From positions 2,913,001 to 2,977,000 of the forward strand of contig CP060419.1 of the NCBI GenBank assembly GCA_025232375.1: a stretch of 64,000 nucleotides of DNA, given 5' to 3'. The translations under genes and the position numbers were made by a program. Every line of letters begins with the position of its first letter. The stretch's first letter is position 1. Under the pieces are notes generated by a model, which saw nothing but the letters and a program-made list of their open reading frames with translations, did not search any database and was not told the origin of the DNA. This DNA comes from Pseudoxanthomonas sp. NC8. Lineage in GTDB: Bacteria; Pseudomonadota; Gammaproteobacteria; Xanthomonadales; Xanthomonadaceae. Positions 47,720 to 61,536 of the stretch are shown piece by piece.

Positions 47720-49558
47720 TCAGACGCCGTCGAGCAGCGCCTTGTCGCGCACCGCGCCCTTGTCGGCACTGGTCGCAAGCAGCGCATAGGCCTTCAGTGC
47801 GGTGCTGACCTTGCGCGGCCGCGAGTGCTCGGGCTTCCAGCCCTTCGCATCCTGTTCGGCGCGGCGCGCAGCCAGTTCCGCATCCGGCACCAGCAGGTCG
47901 ATGGTGCGCGCGGGGATGTCGATGCGGATCCGGTCGCCATCGCGGACCAGTCCGATCGCGCCGCCGGCCGCCGCTTCCGGCGAGGCATGGCCGATCGACA
48001 GGCCGGAAGTACCGCCGGAGAAGCGGCCGTCGGTGAGCAGCGCGCACTGCTTGCCCAGGCCCTTCGACTTCAGGTAGCTGGTCGGGTACAGCATTTCCTG
48101 CATGCCCGGGCCGCCCTTGGGACCTTCGTAGCGGATCACGACCACGTCGCCCGGCAGTACCTCGTCGGCGAGGATGCCCGTCACCGCCGCGTCCTGGCTC
48201 TCGTAAACGCGGGCATTTCCCTCGAACACGTGGATCGATTCGTCCACCCCGGCGGTCTTCACCACGCAGCCATCAACGGCGATGTTGCCGTGGAGCACCG
48301 CCAGGCCGCCCTCCTTCGAGAACGCATGCTCCATGTCGCGGATGCAGCCCTCGGCCCGGTCGGTGTCCAGCGACGGCCAGCGCGTGGCCGGCTGAAAGCG
48401 ACCTGGGTCGGGATGCCGGCCGGGCCGGCCTTGAAGAAGTTATGCACCGCATCGTCCTGCGTGACGGTCACGTCCCACTTCGCGATCGCCTCGCCGAGGG
48501 TGCTCGCGTGCACGGTCGACACGCCGGTGTGCAGCAATCCGCCACGGGCCAGCTCGCCCAGGATCGACATGATCCCGCCGGCGCGGTGCACGTCCTCGAT
48601 ATGGTACTTCTGCGTGTTCGGCGCGACCTTGCACAACTGCGGCACGCGCTTGGACAGGCGATCGATGTCGCGCATGCCGAACGGCACCTCGCCCTCCTGC
48701 GCGGCCGCCAGCAGGTGCAGGATGGTGTTGGTCGAACCGCCCATCGCGATGTCCAGGTCATCGCGTTCTCGAACGCCTCGAAGGTGGCGATGCCACGCGG
48801 CAGCGCGCCCTCATCGCCAGCGCCATACCAGCGGTGGCACAGCTCCACCGCGGTCACGCCGGCCCTCTTGAACAGCGCTTCGCGGTCGGCGTGGGTGGCC
48901 AGCACGGTGCCGTTGCTAAGGCAGCGACAGGCCCAGCGCCTCGGTCAGGCAGTTCATCGAATTGGCGGTAAACATGCCCGAACACGACCCGCAGGTCGGG
49001 CAGGCACTGCGTTCGACGGCGGCGACCTGCTCGTCGGATGCATTGGGATCGGCGGCCATCACCATCGCGTCGATCAGGTCCAGCTTGTGGTCGGCCAGCC
49101 GCGTCTTGCCAGCCTCCATCGGTCCGCCCGAGACGAACACGGTGGGAATGTTGAGCCGCAGCGCGGCCATCAGCATGCCGGGGTGATCTTGTCGCAGTTG
49201 GAGATGCACACCAGCGCGTCGGCGCAATGGGCGTTGACCATGTACTCGACCGCGTCGGCGATCAGTTCGCGGCTGGGCAGCGAATACAGCATGCCGTCAT
49301 GGCCCATCGCGATGCCGTCGTCCACCGCGATCGTGTTGAATTCCTTGGCCACCCCGCCGACCCGCTCGACCTCGCGCGCCACCAGCTGCCCAGGTCCTTC
49401 AGGTGGACATGGCCGGGGACGAACTGGGTGAAGGAGTTGGCGATGGCGACGATCGGCTTGTGGAAGTCGTCGTCCTTCATGCCAGTGGCGCGCCACAGCG
49501 CGCGGGCACCGGCCATGTTGCGGCCGTGGGTGGAGGTCCTGGAGCGGTAGTCGGGCAT
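47720..49558 (-). CDS. ilvD: dihydroxy-acid dehydratase
   Basis: Iron-sulfur enzyme of isoleucine/valine synthesis. About 612 codons. Cluster cysteines in CISNCDK and [24 protein letters not shown] and [60 protein letters not shown] are all present. Breaks near 48393, 48760, 48917 (CTAAGG), 49180 and 49390, in part at CCAGG-type sites. Divergent from the ilvC operon, with 190 bases between its start and the ilv leader start. Confidence 0.93.
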
Positions 49559-49670
49559 GGAATGGGAACGCGGTCGAAGGGCTTTGGGAGGCGCCTACGC
49601 GGAGCGCGCAGGGGCGCAGGCACGGGAGGGCTGAACCGGCGCGGATTGTGCTGCGATTGTGCAGCCTGTC

Positions 49671-49692
49671 CACTGTTGCAGCTGCAACAGTG
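49671..49692. promoter_or_regulatory. 22-bp palindromic operator candidate between ilvD and ilvL
   Basis: A perfect inverted repeat with 11-base arms (CACTGTTGCAG and its complement), containing TTGCA-GC-TGCAA, which is compatible with a LysR-type or similar dimeric site. A TTGACA box starts 20 bases downstream at 49712. A convincing -10 is not seen (TTTTCC at the 17-base spacing). It lies in the divergent ilvD/ilvL promoter region, so it could control either or both. No candidate regulator is encoded next to it. Confidence 0.65.
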
Positions 49693-49748
49693 ACACATGC
49701 GGACGGCCCCCTTGACAAGCCGCCGAGGCCCGTGTTTTCCTGCGGCTC

Positions 49749-49844
49749 ATGTTGCATTGCCACACGCCCTCGACCTTCGACCGCAACGCGCCCAACGGCG
49801 CGCCGTCGCTTGTCGTCCTCGTCCTTCTTATTACCTCGCCATAA
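49749..49844 (+). CDS. ilvL: ilv operon leader peptide
   Basis: A 31-codon ORF starting at ATG 49749. It ends with a run of control codons: LVVLVLLIT at residues 21-29 (Leu, Val, Val, Leu, Val, Leu, Leu, Ile, Thr), then SP and TAA. Ribosome stalling on these codons when charged Leu, Val, Ile or Thr tRNA is scarce would free the antiterminator described next. No strong Shine-Dalgarno is visible. The TAA stop is inside TAAGG, a common miscall of CCAGG here. If the original were CCAGG, the frame would extend to TAA at about 49868. The control run is unaffected. Confidence 0.83.
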   Translation: MLHCHTPSTFDRNAPNGAPSLVVLVLLITSP

Positions 49845-49923
49845 GGTGCGGGACGAACCGGCGCGTAAGCAGAACAGAACGCCAGATTCGCAAAACCCCG
49901 CACCGAAAGGCGCGGGGTTTTTT
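49845..49923 (+). terminator. ilv attenuator: antiterminator and intrinsic terminator
   Basis: GGTGCGGG (49845-49852), immediately after the leader stop, is perfectly complementary to CCCGCACC (49897-49904). That second segment also forms the 5' arm of a terminator hairpin: AAACCCCGC (49893-49901) pairs with GCGGGGTTT (49912-49920), and six T follow (49918-49923). The two pairings are mutually exclusive, as expected for ribosome-mediated attenuation. The downstream target is ilvC, 130 bases further. Confidence 0.85.
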
Positions 49924-50053
49924 GTTGGCCGGCTTCCTGCACGCGACGGTAAGTACCACCCGAGAAGTTATCAGCAGAAACAATCGGTTTCCGGCACATT
50001 CCACCCCCTTCCGACCCAACCCCTTCAACAACGCAAACGCACAGGACCTCGCC

Positions 50054-51061
50054 ATGACCAGCAGCACCTCTCCCAAGATCACGATCGTCGGCTACGGCAA
50101 TGGGGCCGCGCGCACGCGCTGAACCTGCGTGACTCCGGCTTCGACGTGACCGTTGGCCTGCGTCCGGGCGGTCCGACCGAAGCCAAGGCCCAGGCCGACG
50201 GCTTCGCGGTGAAGAGCCCGGCCGAGGCGGTGAAGGATGCCGACCTGGTCGCGGTGCTGACCCCGACATGGTCCAGAAGAAGCTGTACAACGAGGTGCTG
50301 GCGCCCAACATGAAGCAGGGCGCGGTGCTGCTGTTCGCCCATGGCCTGAACGTGCACTTCGGCATGATCGAACCGCGTGCCGACCTGGACGTGGGTCCTG
50401 GTCGCGCCGAAGGGCCCGGGCGCCTGGTCCGCCGCGAGTACGAGATCGGCCGCGGCGTGCCCTGCATCTACGCGGTGTACCAGGACAAGAGCGGTAAGGC
50501 CGAGCAGTTCGCCCTGACCTACGCCGGCGGCCGGGGCGGCGCCCGCGCCAACATCATCAAGACCACCTTCAAGGAAGAGACCGAGACCGACCTGTTCGGC
50601 GAGCAGGCCGTGCTGTGCGGCGGTGCCTCGTCGCTGGTCCAGGCCGGCTTCGAGACCCTGGTGGAAGCCGGCTACCAGCCGGAAATCGCCTACTACGAAG
50701 TGCTGCACGAGCTGAAGCTGATCGTCGACCTGTTCTACGAAGGCGGCATCACCCGCATGCTGGAGTTCGTGTCCGAGACCGCGCAGTGGGGCGATTACGT
50801 GTCGGGCCCGCGCGTGATCGACGCCTCGGTCAAGGCGCGCATGAAGGATGTGCTGACCGACATCCAGAACGGCACCTTCACCCGCAACTGGGAAGCCGAG
50901 CACGCCGCCGGCCTGCCGAACTACAAGAAGTTCAAGCAGGCCGACTGGACCACCCGATCGAGAAGGTGGGCAAGGAACTGCGCGCGAAGATGGTCTGGCT
51001 GCAGTCCAACGCCAAGCCGGACACCGACGACGCCACCACGCAAGGAACTGCCGCCGCATGA
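50054..51061 (+). CDS. ilvC: ketol-acid reductoisomerase (class I)
   Basis: NADPH-dependent isomeroreductase making dihydroxy-isovalerate and dihydroxy-methylvalerate. About 335 codons. Rossmann start IVGYGN followed by [31 protein letters not shown], then [31 protein letters not shown]; metal-site segment [20 protein letters not shown] and [20 protein letters not shown]. Breaks near 50100, 50267, 50395, 50535 and 50945. The stop overlaps the ilvG start (ATGA), so translation is coupled. Confidence 0.94.
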
Positions 51062-52799
51062 ACGCCACTTCCACCACAGCGGCGGCCGGGCTGCGCAATG
51101 GCGCGGCCTGGGTCGCGCATGCGCTGGAAGCCGAAGGGGTGGATACGATCTTCGGCTATCCGGGCGGCGCGATCATGCCGTTCTACGATGCGCTCGTGGA
51201 CTCCGGGTTGCGCCACATCCTGGTCCGCCACGAGCAGGGTGCGGCGCTGGCCGCGAACGGCTACGCCCGCGCCAGCGGCAAGGTTGGCGTGTGCGTGGCC
51301 ACCTCCGGCCCGGGCGCGTCGAACCTGGTGACCGGCATCGCCGACGCCCTGCTGGATTCGGTGCCGATGGTCTGCATCACCGGTAAGGTCGCCACGCCGC
51401 TGCTGGGCACCGACGCGTTCCAGGAGCTGGACGTGTTCGGCATGACCATGCCGATCGTCAAGCACAGCTTATGGTGCGGAAGGTCGACGACCTGCCGCAG
51501 GTGCTGGCCGAGGCATTCCGCCTGGCCCGCGAGGGCCGGCCCGGTCCGGTGCTGATCGACCTGCCCAAGGATGTGCAGGTCGGCAACGCCACCCACCTTC
51601 CAGGCAGACGTCCCGGCCGAAGTCGAACCTGAGCCGGCGCCGGCCGACGCCGCGCTGGCCGAGGCGATCGCCGCGATCGCCGGCGCCGAGAAGCCCGTCA
51701 TCTACGGCGGCGGCGGGATCGGCATCGCCGACGCGGTGGAGGACTTCCGCCAGTTCGTCGAGGCCACCCGCATCCCTACCGTGCTGACCCTGCGCGGCCT
51801 GGGCGCGCTGCCGGGCAACCACCCGCAGTTATGGGCATGCTGGGCATGCACGGCACCCGCGCGGCGAACATCGCGGTGCAGGAGTCGGACTTGCTGATCG
51901 TGGTGGGGGCGCGCTTCGACGACCGGGCCACCGGCAAGCTGCCCGAGTTCGCGCCGTTCGCCCGGGTGATCCACCTGGATGCCGACGCGTACGAGATCTC
52001 CAAGCTGCGCACCGCCGACATCGCCCTGCCCGGTGACGTTGTCGCCGGCCTGCATGGGCTGACCGGTGCGCGCAACTACGTGGCCAGCGCGGCGCAGGAC
52101 GACTGGCGCCAGCGCTGCGCCAAGAACCGCGAGCGGCACGCCGCCCGCTACGACGCGCCGGGCCAGGACATCTACGCGCCGGCGCTGCTGAAGCGCCTGA
52201 GCGAACTGGTGCCTGACGCGGTGATCGCCTGCGACGTCGGCCAGCACCAGATGTGGGTCGCCCAGCACTGCCGCTTCAGCCACCCCCGCAACCATCTCAC
52301 TTCCGGTGCGCTGGGCACGATGGGCTTCGGCCTGCCGGCGGCGCTGGGTGCGCAGTTCGCCTGCCCCGACCGTCCGGTGGTGCTGGTCTCCGGCGACGGC
52401 AGCTTCATGATGAACGTGCAGGAGCTGGTCACCGTGGCCCGCTGCAAGCTGCCGGTGAAGATGATCCTGCTGGACAACAGTTCACTGGGCATGGTCCGCC
52501 AGTGGCAGGAACTGTTCTTCGACAAGCGCTACAGCGAGATCGACCTGTCCGACAACCCGGACTTCGCCGCGCTGGCCCGCGTCTGCGGCATCCCTGCGAC
52601 CCGGATCGAGAAGCGCGCGGAGGTCGACGACGCGCTGGCCGCGTTGCTGGCCGCGCCGGGCCCCGGCCTGCTGCACGTGGCCATCGACGCACGCGCCAAC
52701 GTCTGGCCACTGGTACCACCGAACACGGCCAACAGCACGATGCTGGAGTCCAACCCCAACGAGCAGAAGGCGGAGTCCACGCATGCGTTACCGGCTTGA
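51058..52799 (+). CDS. ilvG: acetolactate synthase, large subunit
   Basis: ThDP enzyme forming acetolactate and acetohydroxybutyrate. About 580 codons. [40 protein letters not shown] (catalytic Glu), [38 protein letters not shown] (family has ITGQV), C-terminal ThDP motif [17 protein letters not shown], and [15 protein letters not shown]. The printed sequence has TTATGG at 51469 and 51829 where TTCCTGG is required (HSFLVRK and HPQFLGM), and GGTAAGG at 51382. It overlaps ilvM by 17 bases. Confidence 0.95.
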
Positions 52800-53028
52800 C
52801 CTGGTGCTGAAGCCCGTGGAGGGCGCGCTGGTCCGGGTGATCGGGATGACCGAGCGCCGCGGCTTCGCGCCACACTCCATAGCCGGCGGCTCCGACGGCG
52901 CCGACGGCCGCTGGCGCCTGCAACTGGTGGTCGACGGCGGCCGTCCCGCCGAGACGCTGAAGCGCCAGCTGCAGAAGGTCTACGACTGTGAATCGGTCGA
53001 AGTGACTCCCGTCGAGGCCGCGCCGTGA
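52783..53028 (+). CDS. ilvM: acetolactate synthase, small regulatory subunit (ACT)
   Basis: Intact 81-residue single ACT-domain protein: [36 protein letters not shown], ending [15 protein letters not shown]. Size and single ACT domain match IlvM, the partner of IlvG, rather than the longer IlvN/IlvH. The start is 17 bases inside ilvG, so it is translationally coupled. Confidence 0.9.
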   Translation: MRYRLDLVLKPVEGALVRVIGMTERRGFAPHSIAGGSDGADGRWRLQLVVDGGRPAETLKRQLQKVYDCESVEVTPVEAAP

Positions 53029-53127
53029 ACATGCGCGCGGCTGCCTCCCGTCATACCGCCACGGCCGCCCCTGCGGAGGCTGTGGTGCGGAGGTGCCTTC
53101 TTCGCCATCGCCCGAAGGCCGGCGGCG

Positions 53128-54287
53128 ATGCCTGACAGCGGTCGCGCCAGCGCCAGCAGCGGAGAGCCTGACGTCGGCGACGTCGGCGTTGCCGATGTCC
53201 TTGCTGCGCAGTCGCGGCTGCGTCGCTACCTGCCGGTGACGCCGATGCACCACGCCGAGCGTTTCGGCGTGATGCTGAAGCTGGAGAACCTGCAGCGCAC
53301 CGGCTCCTACAAGGTGCGCGGCGCGCTCAACGCGATGCTGGCCGCGCGCGAGCGCGGCGACCTGCGCCCGGTGATCTGTGCCTCCGCCGGCAACCACGCC
53401 GGGGTGTGGCCTGGGCCGCCTACCGCCTGGGCGTGCAGGCGATCACGGTGATGCCGCACGGCGCGCCGGAGAACAAGATCGCCGGCGTCGCCCACTGGGG
53501 CGCCACCGTGCGCCAGCACGGCGACAGCTACGACGAGGCCTACGCCTTCGCCCGCCAGCTGGCCGAGCAGAACGACTACCGCTTCCTGTCCGCCTTCGAC
53601 GATCCGGACGTGATCGCCGGTAAGGGCACCATCGGCATCGAGATCGCCCCGTACACGCCGGATGTGGTCATCGTCCCGATCGGCGGTGGCGGGCTGGCGT
53701 CGGGCGTGGCCCTGGCACTGAAGTCGCAAGGCGTACGCGTGGTCGGCGCCCAGGTCGAAGGCGTCGATTCGATGGCCCGCGCGATCAAGGGCGACACCGC
53801 CGCGATCGACCCGGCGCGCACCCTGGCCGACGGCGTGCGGGTGAAGGTGCCCGGCTTCCTGACCCGCCGCCTGTGCGCGCGCCTTCTCGACGACGTGGTC
53901 ATCGTCCGCGAGGCCGAGCTGCGCGAGACCTGGTCCGGCTGGCGCTGGAAGAGAACCTGATCGCCGAAGGCGCCGGCGCCTGGGCTGGCCGCCGGCCGCC
54001 GCGTCGCCGGCCGGCGCAAGTGTGCCGTGGTCTCCGGCGGCAACATCGACGCGGCCATGCTGGCCCGCCTGCTCTCCGAGGTACGGCCGCGGGCGCCGCG
54101 CAAGCCACGCCGGCGCCCGGCGGAGGCCACCCCGGCCGGGTCCGGGTCGCCCGAACCTGCCGAACCGCGACCGCGGGCGCTGGAAAAGCGGCGCCCAACC
54201 GCTAACCTGTCCGCCAAACACACCATTTCCGCCCCAACGGCGCCCATCGCGCCGCAGCCCGTCAGTGAAGAGGAGTTCACCTGGTGA
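53128..54287 (+). CDS. ilvA: threonine dehydratase
   Basis: PLP enzyme deaminating threonine to 2-oxobutanoate, the entry to isoleucine. PLP lysine in [20 protein letters not shown], then [75 protein letters not shown] (53619) has Lys for the conserved Gln of VIAGQGT (CCAGG miscall). Breaks near 53400, 53935 and 53985. It is the short type without a C-terminal ACT regulatory domain. The last about 70 codons are Pro/Arg/Ala-rich and may be read-through of an undetected frame error. The stop overlaps the leuA GTG (GTGA). Confidence 0.85.
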
Positions 54288-55860
54288 ACGCGCCCCAGTC
54301 CCAAGCCCACCCCCAGGTCTCCCCGGCCCGCATCCGGGTGTTCGACACCACCCTGCGCGATGGCGAGCAGTCGCCCGGCTGCAGCATGACCCCGCCGCAG
54401 AAGCTGGTGATGGCCCGTGCGCTGGCTGAACTGGGGGCCGACATCATCGAAACCGGCTTCCCGGCCAGTTCCCAGTCCGACCGCGAAGCCATGGCCCTGA
54501 TCGGCCGCGAGCTGCGTGAGCCGACGCAGCGGTGCTGTCGCGCTGCCTGCGCGGCGACGTGGACACCTCGCTGCGCGCGCTGGAAGCGGCCGCGCGCCCG
54601 CGCCTGCATGTGTTCCTGTCGACCAGCCCGCTGCACCGCGAGCACAAGCTGCGCATGAGCCGCCAGCAGGTGCTGGACATGGCCGTGGAGAGCATCGCCT
54701 ACGCCATAGGCAGTTCATCGACGACATCGAGTTCTCCACCGAGGACGGCACCCGCACCGAGGAGGATTTCCTGCACGAGATCGTCGGCGCGGCGATCGCC
54801 GCCGGCGCCACCACGATCAACGTGCCCGACACGGTCGGCTTCACCACGCCGGAAGAAATCCGCGGCCTGTTCCAGCGCCTGATCGCCGGCGTGCCCGGTG
54901 CCGGCAACGTGATCTTCAGCGCGCACTGCCACAACGACCTATAGCCTGGCCGTGGCCAATACCCTTGGCCGCGATCGAAGGCGGCGCCCGCCAGGTCGAG
55001 TGCACCATCAACGGTATTGGCGAACGCGCCGGCAACTGCGCGCTGGAAGAGATCGTGATGGCGCTGAAGGTGCGCGGCGCGTTCTTCAACGTCGAAACCG
55101 GCATCGACTCGCGGCGCTGGTCCCGACCTCGCAGCTGCTGCAGCGCCTGATCGGCATGCACGTGCAACGCAACAAGGCGGTGGTCGGCAGCAATGCCTTC
55201 GCCCACGAATCGGGCATCCACCAGCACGGCATGCTGCGCCATCGCGGCACCTACGAAATCATGCGCCCGCAGGACGTGGGCTGGCCGGACACGCAGATGG
55301 TGCTGGGCCGGCACAGCGGTCGCGCCGCGGTCGAGCAGCGCCTGCGCGCGCTGGGCTACTACCTGGAAGACGGCGAGCTGGACCTGGTCTTCACCGATTT
55401 CAAGGCGCTGTGCGAACAGCAGCGCGTGGTCACCGATGCCGACCTGCAGGCATTGATGCAGGATTCGGGCGATGGCGAAGGCTATCGCCTGGCGTCGATG
55501 ACGGTCAGCGACCGCGGCCAGCGCGCGATCGCCACCGTCGAACTGTCCGATCCGGACGGCAGCCGCGTGCTGGAGAGCGCCGAGGGCGACGGTCCGGTCG
55601 ACGCGCTGTTCGCCGCGCTCGCGGCCGCCACCGGCGTGCGCCTGGCGCTGGAGAGCTACCGCGTGCACAGCGTCGGCCTGGGCGCCGACGCGCGTGGCGA
55701 GGCCAGCCTCAGCGTGCGCCACGGCGAGGTCGAGTACGAGGGCACCGGCACCAGCCGCGACATCATCGAGGCCAGCGCGCTGGCCTGGCTGGACGTGGCC
55801 AACCGGCTGCTGCGCCAGCGCCGCATCGCCGCGGGCAGCGCACAGCTGGCCACCGCCTGA
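54284..55860 (+). CDS. leuA: 2-isopropylmalate synthase
   Basis: First committed enzyme of leucine synthesis. About 525 codons. [12 protein letters not shown] with metal Asp near the N-terminus, [46 protein letters not shown] (metal His), [31 protein letters not shown] and a C-terminal LeuA regulatory domain ([20 protein letters not shown]), the site of leucine feedback. Breaks: near 54530, 54710, CTATAG at 54939 (in HCHNDLGLAVANTL), CCTTGG at 54963 and near 55110, all returning to frame if CCTGG or CCAGG-type sites are restored. Confidence 0.94.
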
Positions 55861-55970
55861 CGTTCCCGATCGCAGACCGCATCCTTCGGCCGCCGCGGGC
55901 CGGAGGATGTCCTGCACGCCCCCTTTTCCTCCAGTACCGCATGCCGGGCGCACACCGCCGGGAACCAACG

Positions 55971-56150
55971 ATGCCTCTCGCCGAAAGCAACACCGCTGCC
56001 GCCATCACCTTCGACGCCGCTGTCCACCGCGCGTTGGCGCGACGCCTGTCCGACACGCCCTATCCGCGCGCGGACGCCGATGCGCGCCACCCGGCAGGCG
56101 CAAGCGACCGCGCCGCGGTCGATTCCGCGCCCGAACCGGCGGCACGCTGA
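55971..56150 (+). CDS. small protein between leuA and leuB
   Basis: 59-codon ORF (MPLAESNTAAAITFDAAVHR, ending EPAAR) with GGGA five bases before ATG. Acidic and Ala-rich, no membrane segment, and not similar to any protein I know. It lies in the 344-base gap where leuC and leuD are often found. Could be a real small gene, a relic, or a chance frame. Codon pattern is compatible with coding, but evidence is thin. Confidence 0.4.
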   Translation: MPLAESNTAAAITFDAAVHRALARRLSDTPYPRADADARHPAGASDRAAVDSAPEPAAR

Positions 56151-56204
56151 GCACCCGCGACCGGCCGCATCGCCTCCACGTCCACCCCAATCCCCGGGAC
56201 TCCC

Positions 56205-57269
56205 ATGCCCATTCACGCTGACATCGTCGTCCTGCCGGGCGACGGCATCGGTACGGAAATCGTCGCCGCGACCCTGCCGGTGCTGGAAACCGTCGCGCGC
56301 CGCCACGGCCACACCTTCGCCTTCCACGAGCACGACATCGGCGGCATCGCCATCGACCGCCATGGCGTGCCGCTGCCGGCCGCCACCCTGCAAGCGGCGC
56401 AGAAGGCCGATGCGGTCCTGCTCGGCGCGGTGGGCGGGCCGAAGTGGTCGGATCCGAACGCCAAGGTGCGTCCGGAGCAAGGCCTGCTGGCGATCCGCAA
56501 GGGCCTGGGCCTGTTCGCCAACCTGCGCCCGGTGCGTCCGCATCCGGCCGCGCTCGGCGCCTCGCCGATCAAGTCCGAGCTGCTGGAAGGGGTGGACATC
56601 GTGGTCGTGCGCGAGCTGACCGGCGGCATCTACTTCGGCGACAAGACCCGCAGCGACAGCGACGCCACCGACCTGTGCCGCTACACCGTGGCCGAAGTCG
56701 AGCGCGTGGTGCGCAGCGCCGCACAGCTGGCCCGCCAGCGCCGCGGCCACCTCACCTCGGTGGACAAGGCCAACGTTTTGGAAACCTCGCGCCTGTGGCG
56801 CGACGTGACCAACCGGGTGATGCGCGAGGAGTTCCCCGACGTGACCCTCGAGCACCAGCTGGTCGACTCGATGGCCATGCACCTGCTGTCCAAACCGCGT
56901 GCCTACGACGTGATCGTCACCGAGAACATGTTCGGCGACATCCTCACCGACGAGGCCTCGATGCTGGCCGGCTCGCTGGGCCTGCTCGCTTCCGCGTCGC
57001 TTGGCACCGGCAAGGTCGGCATCTACGAGCCGATCCACGGTTCGGCGCCGGACATCGCCGGCAAGGGCATCGCCAACCCCTACGCCACCATCCTCAGCGC
57101 GGCGATGCTGCTGCGCCATTCGCTGGGCCTGGAAGCGGAGGCCGCGGCGGTCGAGGCGGCCGTTTCCGCCGCGCTGGACGCGAAGGTGTTCACCGCCGAC
57201 CTGGCCGCACCCGGTAAGGCCGTGACTACCACGCAGGCCGCGCAGACGGTGATCGAGCGTTTGGCCTGA
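56205..57269 (+). CDS. leuB: 3-isopropylmalate dehydrogenase
   Basis: Intact 354-residue NAD-dependent dehydrogenase. [107 protein letters not shown]. All catalytic and metal-binding regions are present. The last codons include GGTAAGG at 57213 ([10 protein letters not shown]; Gln expected). Probably the last leucine gene of the attenuated operon; leuC and leuD are not in the window. Confidence 0.96.
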   Translation: MPIHADIVVLPGDGIGTEIVAATLPVLETVARRHGHTFAFHEHDIGGIAIDRHGVPLPAATLQAAQKADAVLLGAVGGPKWSDPNAKVRPEQGLLAIRKGLGLFANLRPVRPHPAALGASPIKSELLEGVDIVVVRELTGGIYFGDKTRSDSDATDLCRYTVAEVERVVRSAAQLARQRRGHLTSVDKANVLETSRLWRDVTNRVMREEFPDVTLEHQLVDSMAMHLLSKPRAYDVIVTENMFGDILTDEASMLAGSLGLLASASLGTGKVGIYEPIHGSAPDIAGKGIANPYATILSAAMLLRHSLGLEAEAAAVEAAVSAALDAKVFTADLAAPGKAVTTTQAAQTVIERLA

Positions 57270-57340
57270 TCCATGCAAAGCGGCGCCGGCCACGGTGCCG
57301 GCAAACAAAGAAATCACACACAGAAAGGGGGAGTAGTGCA

Positions 57341-60363
<3,023 letters not shown>

Positions 60364-60367
<4 letters not shown>

Positions 60368-61536
60368 CTCTGTGTCCTCTCGGGAATCGAACCGGGGAAT
60401 GCGGGGCACGGGAAGTCGGCGAGGGCAGCGCCGCGCCGCGTGCGTGGTGGCGCCACAGCAGCCACAGGCCCCGGGTCATCAGTGGCAGCACGTAGACCGC
60501 CAGGAAGTACCACCAGGTGAGCGTGCCGTAGCCCTTGGCGATCAGGTCGACCAGGCCGACCGCGGTGGCCGCGTACACCGCCACCAGCATCACCCCGATC
60601 GCCAGCGCCGGGCGCAGCGAGTGCGGCATCGGCCTGCCCTTCTCTTCCCAGGCGTTGGCGACACGCTCGTTGATCGCGTGCAGCAGGGCCACGCCGGTAT
60701 CCACCAGGGTCAGCATCACCGCGATCTGGAAGGCCCATTCGAACCACGGCGCCTGCAGCTTCGCCAGCAGGAATGCCGAAGGCAGGGCCTTAGCCGGCGA
60801 TCTCGTCGTAGTAGCCGATCATCGCGATGTAGAACACCACGCCCGGCAGCATGCCCAGCGGCCCGGCCAGCGCACCGGCAACCAGCGCGTCTCGACGGCG
60901 GGCGAAGTGGCGCACGCAGAACAGGACCGCGGGAATGGTGGCGACGTTGTAGCCGGCGTAGGTCACGCCCGCGGCGAACCAGTCGTGGCCGACCGGGACC
61001 GAGCCGAGGTTGGCATCGATGCGGTCGCCGAACGCGACCACGCACCAGACCACGAACACGAAGTAGACCAGGTACAGGTAGCCGACCGAGGCGACTAGGA
61101 ACCGCTCGATCGCGGTGGTGCCGAAGAACAGCAGGGCACCGGTGCCGGCGATCATGGCCACCGAGCCGGCCAGCCTCGGCAGGCCGAACAGGCTGTAGGC
61201 GATCTCCCCGGCCGCCGCGCCCATCACCGCCATGATCACCAGCATCAGCAGGACATAGCCGATCTCGAACGCGAACCAGCCCCTGCCGAGCAGCACCCGG
61301 AAGAACGCGCGGTAGTCATGCGCGCGCGCGATCCGCGCCAGTTCGAAGCTGGCCATCAGCACCGCGCTCCACACCAGCATGCTGACCAGCATGGCGAGCA
61401 GGCCACCCCACGGGCCCGCCGGCAGGAAGAACTCCACCAGCTCGCGCCCGGTGGCGTAGCCGCCCGCGATCACCGCCGCCTGGAATACGAAGCCGGGCAG
61501 CAGGTAGCGCTGGAACCAGGTCGACGCCGCTTTCAT
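60364..61536 (-). CDS. YkvI-type membrane permease (COG3949-like)
   Basis: About 390 residues, 10-11 membrane segments. It starts WFQRYLLPGFVFQAAVIAGG, then YATGRELVEFFLPAGPWGGL, a segment like the A/GGxATGxE motif of YkvI proteins, which belong to the amino-acid-type transporter superfamily. Further helices: FEIGYVLLMLVIMAVMGAAA, YLYLVYFVFVVWCVVAFGDR, LVAGALAGPLGMLPGVVFYI. Frameshifts near 60790 and 60430. It is linked by ATGA overlaps to DUF1611 upstream and the serine hydrolase downstream. Transport substrate unknown; an amino acid or small peptide fits the context. Confidence 0.8.

Noticed and set aside
54939..54944. In-frame TAG (here, and at 30230 and 32930) as stop-codon recoding or programmed frameshifting
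   Set aside because: CTATAG replaces CTGG-type sequence and is accompanied by a length change in leuA. No recoding element or pyrrolysine/selenocysteine gene is seen.
54284..55860. leuA, ilvG, hemL, gdhA, thiC and hppA as pseudogenes
   Set aside because: The breaks lie at CCWGG-type spots or homopolymers and the motifs are otherwise perfect in sequence. Simultaneous decay of so many essential genes in one region is not credible.
55861..56204. Leucine auxotrophy inferred from missing leuC/leuD
   Set aside because: In this bacterial group these genes can be located elsewhere, and only 64 kb is visible.
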